A stretch of DNA of 64,000 nt from assembly GCA_024752435.1 (NCBI GenBank), contig CP103021.1, forward strand, positions 806,001-870,000, given 5' to 3'. Both the position numbers and the translations under genes were made by a program. Below the pieces are notes generated by a model. That model did not search any database. It was not told the DNA's origin and saw only the letters and a list, made by a program, of their open reading frames with translations. Source of the stretch: Allantophomopsis cytisporea (taxonomy: Eukaryota > Ascomycota > Leotiomycetes > Phacidiales > Phacidiaceae). Positions within the stretch are counted from its first letter, which is position 1. Each line of letters begins with the position of its first letter. This document shows positions 59,441-64,000 of the stretch, piece by piece.

Positions 59441-59793
59441 CTAGACAGTGCTCGTGTGTCTGCGACTACGTCCGCCTCCACGTCCACAGGTCAGGCAGGA
59501 GATGATGATGTCGAAGAAGGAAGCGATGGCTCCGATGATAGCTGTTAAAATTAGTATTTTTTTTTTTTTTTTTTTTTTTGCTGGTAATCGAGTGAGCGCA
59601 AAACATACCTTGGAGAACGCCAGCAATGCCGTTGACAATGGCCATCAAACAGGCACCAATGGTGCGGAAGAGGCTGGTGATCTGTGGCGAGTTAGTACTA
59701 TGTTGTGTTGACAGAACGCCGCGAAGAATCGAAGTCGATGTGGCGTTGACTAGATGTGGCTGGCAAACTTACACAAGAGACGACGGCACCCAT
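59441..59793 (-). CDS. Small hydrophobic protein with predicted N-terminal acylation
   Basis: Three exons, 59793-59773, 59681-59609 and 59541-59441, give 64 residues; the short exons explain why it is not seen as one frame. Introns have GTAAGT/CACAG and GTATGT/AACAG borders, and intron 2 has a TACTAAT branch site. The product starts MGAVVSC, a fit for N-myristoylation at Gly2 (Ser at 6) plus palmitoylation at Cys7. Two amphipathic-hydrophobic stretches follow (TSLFRTIGACLMAIVNGIAG and AIIGAIASFFDIIISCLTC), and the end is basic (GRGGGRSRRH). I recall similar small conserved fungal proteins without known function. Membrane association is inferred. Confidence 0.75.
59557..59579. repeat. T23 run inside an intron
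   Basis: On the coding (-) strand it is an A23 run directly before the TACTAAT branch site of intron 2 of the small-protein gene. Confidence 0.9.
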
Positions 59794-62700
59794 TTTTGCG
59801 GTCTTAATATGGTGATTGTTTGGTAGGAAGATTGTTTTGAAGGAACTGTAATGAGTTCGAGATTGTAGTTGTAGTTGTAGTTGTGATTGTGATTGTGATT
59901 GTGAATGTTGATGGAGAAGCAAGTCACAAAGAAGGATGTGGCTACACACTTATATATGTAACGTACAGCGCATCAACGGGCGTATCTTCCACAGTATGTA
60001 CGTGAATGCAATGGACTCGACCGACGTATGGTGTATGTGTCTGATGCCAGCCAGCCAGCCAGCCTGCCTGCCTGCCACACGCATATCCAAGAATGCAGCG
60101 TAACTAAAGGATTCGATACATCATATCACGCATGCGATCTCCTACGCGCGCACAAACAAAAAATCTCTCTGATGTCATATCGGCCAACATCCCTGCTCAC
60201 GCGAAGCCTTCTCTCGTCACTGCACCCCCAACGCGGCAGGGAATAGACACCTTGAACACTCGACGAACGAAGCGGCACGTCAATCGAAAACAGCAGGGGG
60301 CCAGGGCATTAATCAAGGCAAAAGAAGAGAAAAGAAAAGAAATTTTAAACTACGGAATAGAGAACTGCTTTCGAAATTGCTCCAATTTTATTCCCGCGGA
60401 GAGGGATCAGGCTCAACCCAAGTCAACTCAACTCAACATCACCACTAAGTGGCTCATTATCGCAGATGGGATGCTTCAACTTCGAGTCATTCTTGTGTGC
60501 TTCTCTTCATCACCTTATTCTGGTGGCACTTTCTCTCGGTCGGTCGGTCAGTCGGTCGTCCTTTGCGTGTTGCAAAGTTAAAGGTTTTTGCGGCGCTCTG
60601 ATAGACATACTAATCCTGGCTCAGCTCGACAATCGACGATGATCGATCACTTACTTCACTCGACTCTCAGTCTCACTCTTACTCCCACTCTCAATTTGAC
60701 TGAGTGGCTGGATGTACGCACTTACAGTCCTCCCTAAGTATTCTATGATGGACAAAGGCATTGGCACGATGATCTTGAGCCGCTTACAGGCATTGAATGA
60801 AATTGAAATGCGTAGCAATCACCGTAACGCCACACTTCGCACCTGGACAGGGAAAAGGAAAGCTCGAAGCTTGCCCTTTCGTCACACTCCGTGTTTCTGC
60901 GCCACAGTACCCGCTCACTAAAGTAAGGTATGCCAAGCTCATAATCACTAGAAACTCTGACTCTGACTACGTCCATCTGACAGGAGTGGCTGGTGACTCT
61001 ACTGCGTACGCTCGATTCTGGTTCACCTATCGTGCCAGTTCAAGCAGCCTAGTTCAACGCTCCCCATCAAAAAATATCACCTTAGACTGCCGTATCCACA
61101 TTGGATATGGCAAGACGAACAGCTGATCCGATAAAGGAAGTGTGGCACACATCTCATCCAACCACATATGCACATTTCGTCCGGCAGAAGAAAACTCAAG
61201 CTCCGAAACAGAAAAGAGACGAAAATCTCTGCTCGTGTTGTGCGGCATGATGTAGCTCATCACACTACTGCCCCAATACCCCGAGTAATGTATGTATGTA
61301 CGTAGGCACGGATAGACCTTCTTTCCTCGCCTTCCAACTTGGTTGGGTGCTTGGCTCTTACATTGTGGATACTCCACTACTCTAACGCAGATCACCGGTC
61401 TGTGTGCCTGCACGTCGTGCCTATAATCGCAGAAGCATAAACAGCAGCTCATCGACGACACTCTCCTCCATAAGGCGATGACGCTGGATTTTGAGGACCA
61501 GGACGACACTCCGCTGTGGAAAGTGCTTGCTAGTGCACCATTGTGAGACATTAACTCCAAGGTTGGCGATGTGACGTGAGCGGCTCTGATAAATTACTCC
61601 AGAGTCCGTCCGTGTCGTGTTGGTCTAGACTACTGATACCGGGCAAAGAGAGACATTCTGTACGAAAGTCTCCACAACGTTACTCTGTACAAGTCAAGCT
61701 CAGGTATGGATACCCCGTAGTGACCACGATGTTATACTGGGAATTCGGCAGAAAGATCACGTCGTTGCAGTCATTATGTTCTTATTAAAGCCCTGGTCGG
61801 GCCTGGGATGTCTTGACTGCCAAACCTGCTGCTTTCCTGGTAATGTGACATGATACGGTACTTGGAACATGCGAGACGGTACGATAACTTTCCCCAGCAC
61901 ACCCTGTAATTTAACGTACAGGCACAGATACCACCACGCAATATGTGCTTGAAGCGCATGTACCCCAAAGGATGAGATGTTCAATGCCATTTCCGTGGAC
62001 AGCATTCCGTACAGTATCGGTTACTTCAGACGTCATGTATGTCCACCGTAATGCACTTAAAGGTGCATAAGATAATTTCCTCAGTCCACGGACAAGTTTC
62101 CATTCAGCATGACTACTGCGCACGCAGATGCTCGTTATTGACTGACTAACCTGTCATATTCAATAAATAGATCGGTACTATCTGTACGTTGTTGTAGCGT
62201 AAATAATACTTTGAACGGGGATCCACTCTCGAACGCACACAAACACAACAGTAGAATTCGAGAGATCGCATATCGTCCGGAGAGGATTTCCGAGTGCAGG
62301 ATCAGCAAGCCTATAGATCCTGCTACACACCTTTGTTTAGTCGAGAGCGAAATATAAATGGATATTCATAGGATAGGCCCAGGAGAGATCTCGCGCACTC
62401 TGATTGAGACTGGGGAAAGACGAGTGATGAGTAAGTGAGTGAGCCCACGCGAGGGAGCGCCACAAAGCTTATTTTTATGGATATTTATATGTGGCGTAAT
62501 GAATCTAGTGGCGCGCCACGATATACAGGTCTTTTCCATGAAGAAAGTTGCCTTAGGTGCTTGTCATCAAGTAGAGCATCTGATTGATGATCCGTCTTGT
62601 TGTTGGAATCGGAGCCATGAACTATGAGAACGAGTACTGTGAGCTGTACGAGATGGCACAAAAAGCGATAAAGTCATCTACAGAAATAGAATCGTTCAAA

Positions 62701-63214
62701 GAACGCACGCTGATTATAAGCTTCCAAGTTATCAAGAACAGTGGAATTATCTAGAGCCATATTGTTTTAAAATGCTCCGCCCATGGAAGGTGTGAGCGGG
62801 TATGGAGACGCTGGGACTATATCGTATGTCTTTCATTGATAGTGGGCGGCTGAACTCCTATGGAATTCTTGAACTAGGTTTCTTTTTACGCACAAAACAA
62901 GTCTTCCATGGTGCTCATGTTCCGTGGTACTAGTTGAGCTACATCCTCAAATCCACTAGACTCACAATAAGGGACACTATAAAGTATTCTGATTATTAAG
63001 TGACATGTGCATAATCTACATACATCTCATCATACACCAATCTGTCACATAGCCGCGACCAGTTCAGGAGAACCCTATATTATTGAGGGTAAACACTATA
63101 CCCTACTACATGCTCTGAGTTATGAAATTCACGGAATTCATATATTTATAGCATCATTTATGTACTGCCAGCTTTCACACGGGTATGAACACAATAAGAT
63201 ACATAGTACTCTAA
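59794..63214. other. Intergenic region, 3.4 kb
   Basis: Upstream of the small-protein gene and downstream of rad1. It has tetranucleotide repeats (GCCA then TGCC at 60046-60076; CGGT at 60536-60559). The 149-codon frame at 60132-60581 and the minus frame at 61054-61560 show no family or domain and probably are not genes. Confidence 0.5.
59861..59905. repeat. TTGTAG / ATTGTG hexamer repeats in the 5' leader
   Basis: Three to four TTGTAG then four ATTGTG units, read on the gene strand as CACAAT and CTACAA repeats, 70 bases upstream of the ATG at 59793. It may be part of a CA-rich 5' leader. Confidence 0.75.
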
Positions 63215-64000
63215 CTACTCAAGCACACTCCTATTAAAGAACCTCCAAATCTGCCTAGCGGCCTCCTTTCCCACAGCAGGCTCTAACTCCCTCTCACTCA
63301 TATTAGCAACTTCACTCAAGCTACCCGCCTCCAGCACTAGATTCTTAAGATTCTTCGGAGTGATACCCGGTACAATGCGCAGCATATCTTGTGGCTCACG
63401 ATTGAACACCTGATCCTCAGCACTCTCGCCTCCCTGAAGACCAATGCGCACAGCAGTCAACGGGTCCGGTTCCTCCTGCTGGGTTTTGAGGCTCTCGAAA
63501 ATCTCGGCCGTCTGGTAGGGTGAGGAGGACCAGATGATTCGGAGTTTTGGAAAGGCGAGGGTGAGGAGGACGAGCTTTGACTGTAAGTCTGAGGCGGACG
63601 CAGACATAGATGAGATTGTGCCAGAGAGATCGGCAAAGGGTTCGAGCGTGAAGGACTTATTTTGGTCGAATTCGATCAGCAGCATAGGGTCAGAGTAGTG
63701 TTGAAGCATTGTCTCCGCTTGGTTGTAGAGACGTCCGTCTTTAAAAGAGGAGATCAGGTCTTTGATCGACTTGCGCTCAATGCAGATGCTTGGCGAGAGA
63801 ATGTAGTCGCCAACTGTCAGCATACAGGGCACTATTACCATTGACCGCCCGTGTAAGAGTGAAGGGAGGGATGAGCGGAATTCTCGCACGTCCACGATTA
63901 CGCGTGGTGGCTGGGCGGTCGCTGCTAGACGTCCGCCTCCTGCTATGCGTGTATTAATGGTTCGCAGAAAGGCTTCTTGGGGATCTTCAACACCATGTGC
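63215..64000 (-). CDS. rad1: DNA repair endonuclease Rad1/XPF, C-terminal part (partial)
   Basis: The frame is open from the right window edge to a TAG at 63217-63215, giving about 261 C-terminal residues. With its partner Rad10/ERCC1, the enzyme cuts the 5' side of damaged or branched DNA in nucleotide excision repair and recombination. The nuclease domain is seen in VIVDVREFRSSLPSLLHGR, VGDYILSPSICIERKS and IKDL; GDY, ERK and the VDVREF Asp are the metal-binding residues of the ERCC4 fold. The tandem helix-hairpin-helix region follows (RIVPGITPKNLKNLV, then GSLSEVANMSERELEPAVG), and the end is IWRFFNRSVLE. The N-terminal helicase-like part is outside the window. Confidence 0.95.
   Translation of the reverse strand, partial: AHGVEDPQEAFLRTINTRIAGGGRLAATAQPPRVIVDVREFRSSLPSLLHGRSMVIVPCMLTVGDYILSPSICIERKSIKDLISSFKDGRLYNQAETMLQHYSDPMLLIEFDQNKSFTLEPFADLSGTISSMSASASDLQSKLVLLTLAFPKLRIIWSSSPYQTAEIFESLKTQQEEPDPLTAVRIGLQGGESAEDQVFNREPQDMLRIVPGITPKNLKNLVLEAGSLSEVANMSERELEPAVGKEAARQIWRFFNRSVLE

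Noticed and set aside
60132..60581. 149-codon plus-strand frame
   Set aside because: No domain, weak composition and repetitive 3' end; probably chance.
61054..61560. 168-codon minus-strand frame
   Set aside because: No family pattern; mixed Ser/Cys-rich composition typical of random frames.

Overview
The window is nuclear DNA of a filamentous ascomycete (Pezizomycotina). Three things point there: short introns (mostly 44-65 nt) with GTRNGT donors and CTRAY-like branch sites, a Zn2Cys6 regulator with the fungal-specific middle region, and fungal proteins such as Atg3, a calcofluor-hypersensitivity-type protein and a CBM48 repeat protein. A Leotiomycete (Helotiales) is my guess from the general look of the proteins; it is not proven by the sequence. 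Gene density is low, with long intergenic stretches full of simple repeats and AT-rich tracts.

Layout. 1-179: 3' end of an unidentified gene. 4.6-6.2 kb: Ser/Thr-rich coiled-coil protein. 7.9-9.0 kb: secreted protein built on 24 perfect-length 12-nt repeats. 9.8-10.9 kb (-): autophagy E2-like enzyme Atg3. 11.6-14.1 kb (-): six-exon DUF4246 protein with an in-frame stop and a 5-bp duplication in exon 4. 14.1-16.2 kb: AT-rich desert with a 193-bp MITE. 16.2-16.8 kb (-) and 17.5-19.0 kb (+): divergent pair, calcofluor-hypersensitive-type protein and dysferlin-domain protein. 19.3-21.6 kb: mitochondrial PPR-like protein. 22.6-24.3 kb: 2OG-Fe(II) oxygenase-like protein. 24.64-25.62 kb: 982-bp transposon remnant with perfect 34-bp inverted repeats. 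25.9-28.1 kb: Zn2Cys6 regulator. 29.6-31.1 kb (-): C2H2 zinc-finger protein. 31.1-38.0 kb: gene desert with microsatellites and a decaying ~62-bp minisatellite. 38.0-40.4 kb (-): neutral ceramidase, divergent from SPF27 (41.1-41.8 kb, +). 42.3-43.5 kb (-): PKA regulatory subunit. 46.7-50.4 kb: CBM48 protein with long repeats. 50.4-55.6 kb: desert. 55.6-56.4 kb: cytochrome b561-type protein. 57.6 kb (-): degenerate tRNA-like sequence. 59.4-59.8 kb (-): 64-residue, probably acylated small protein. 63.2 kb to the end (-): C-terminal part of Rad1/XPF nuclease.

The genes are mostly independent housekeeping, signalling and regulatory functions (autophagy, splicing, cAMP signalling, DNA repair, sphingolipid breakdown). 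I see no biosynthetic cluster, CRISPR or phage-like system. The least ordinary items are the secreted 12-nt-repeat gene with three overlapping open frames, the damaged DUF4246 gene, two TIR elements with similar ends and TA duplications, and introns placed at the proximal iron-ligand motif in both 2OG-type genes. Exon structures were inferred by eye from splice signals, phase and family similarity; no database or RNA evidence was available.
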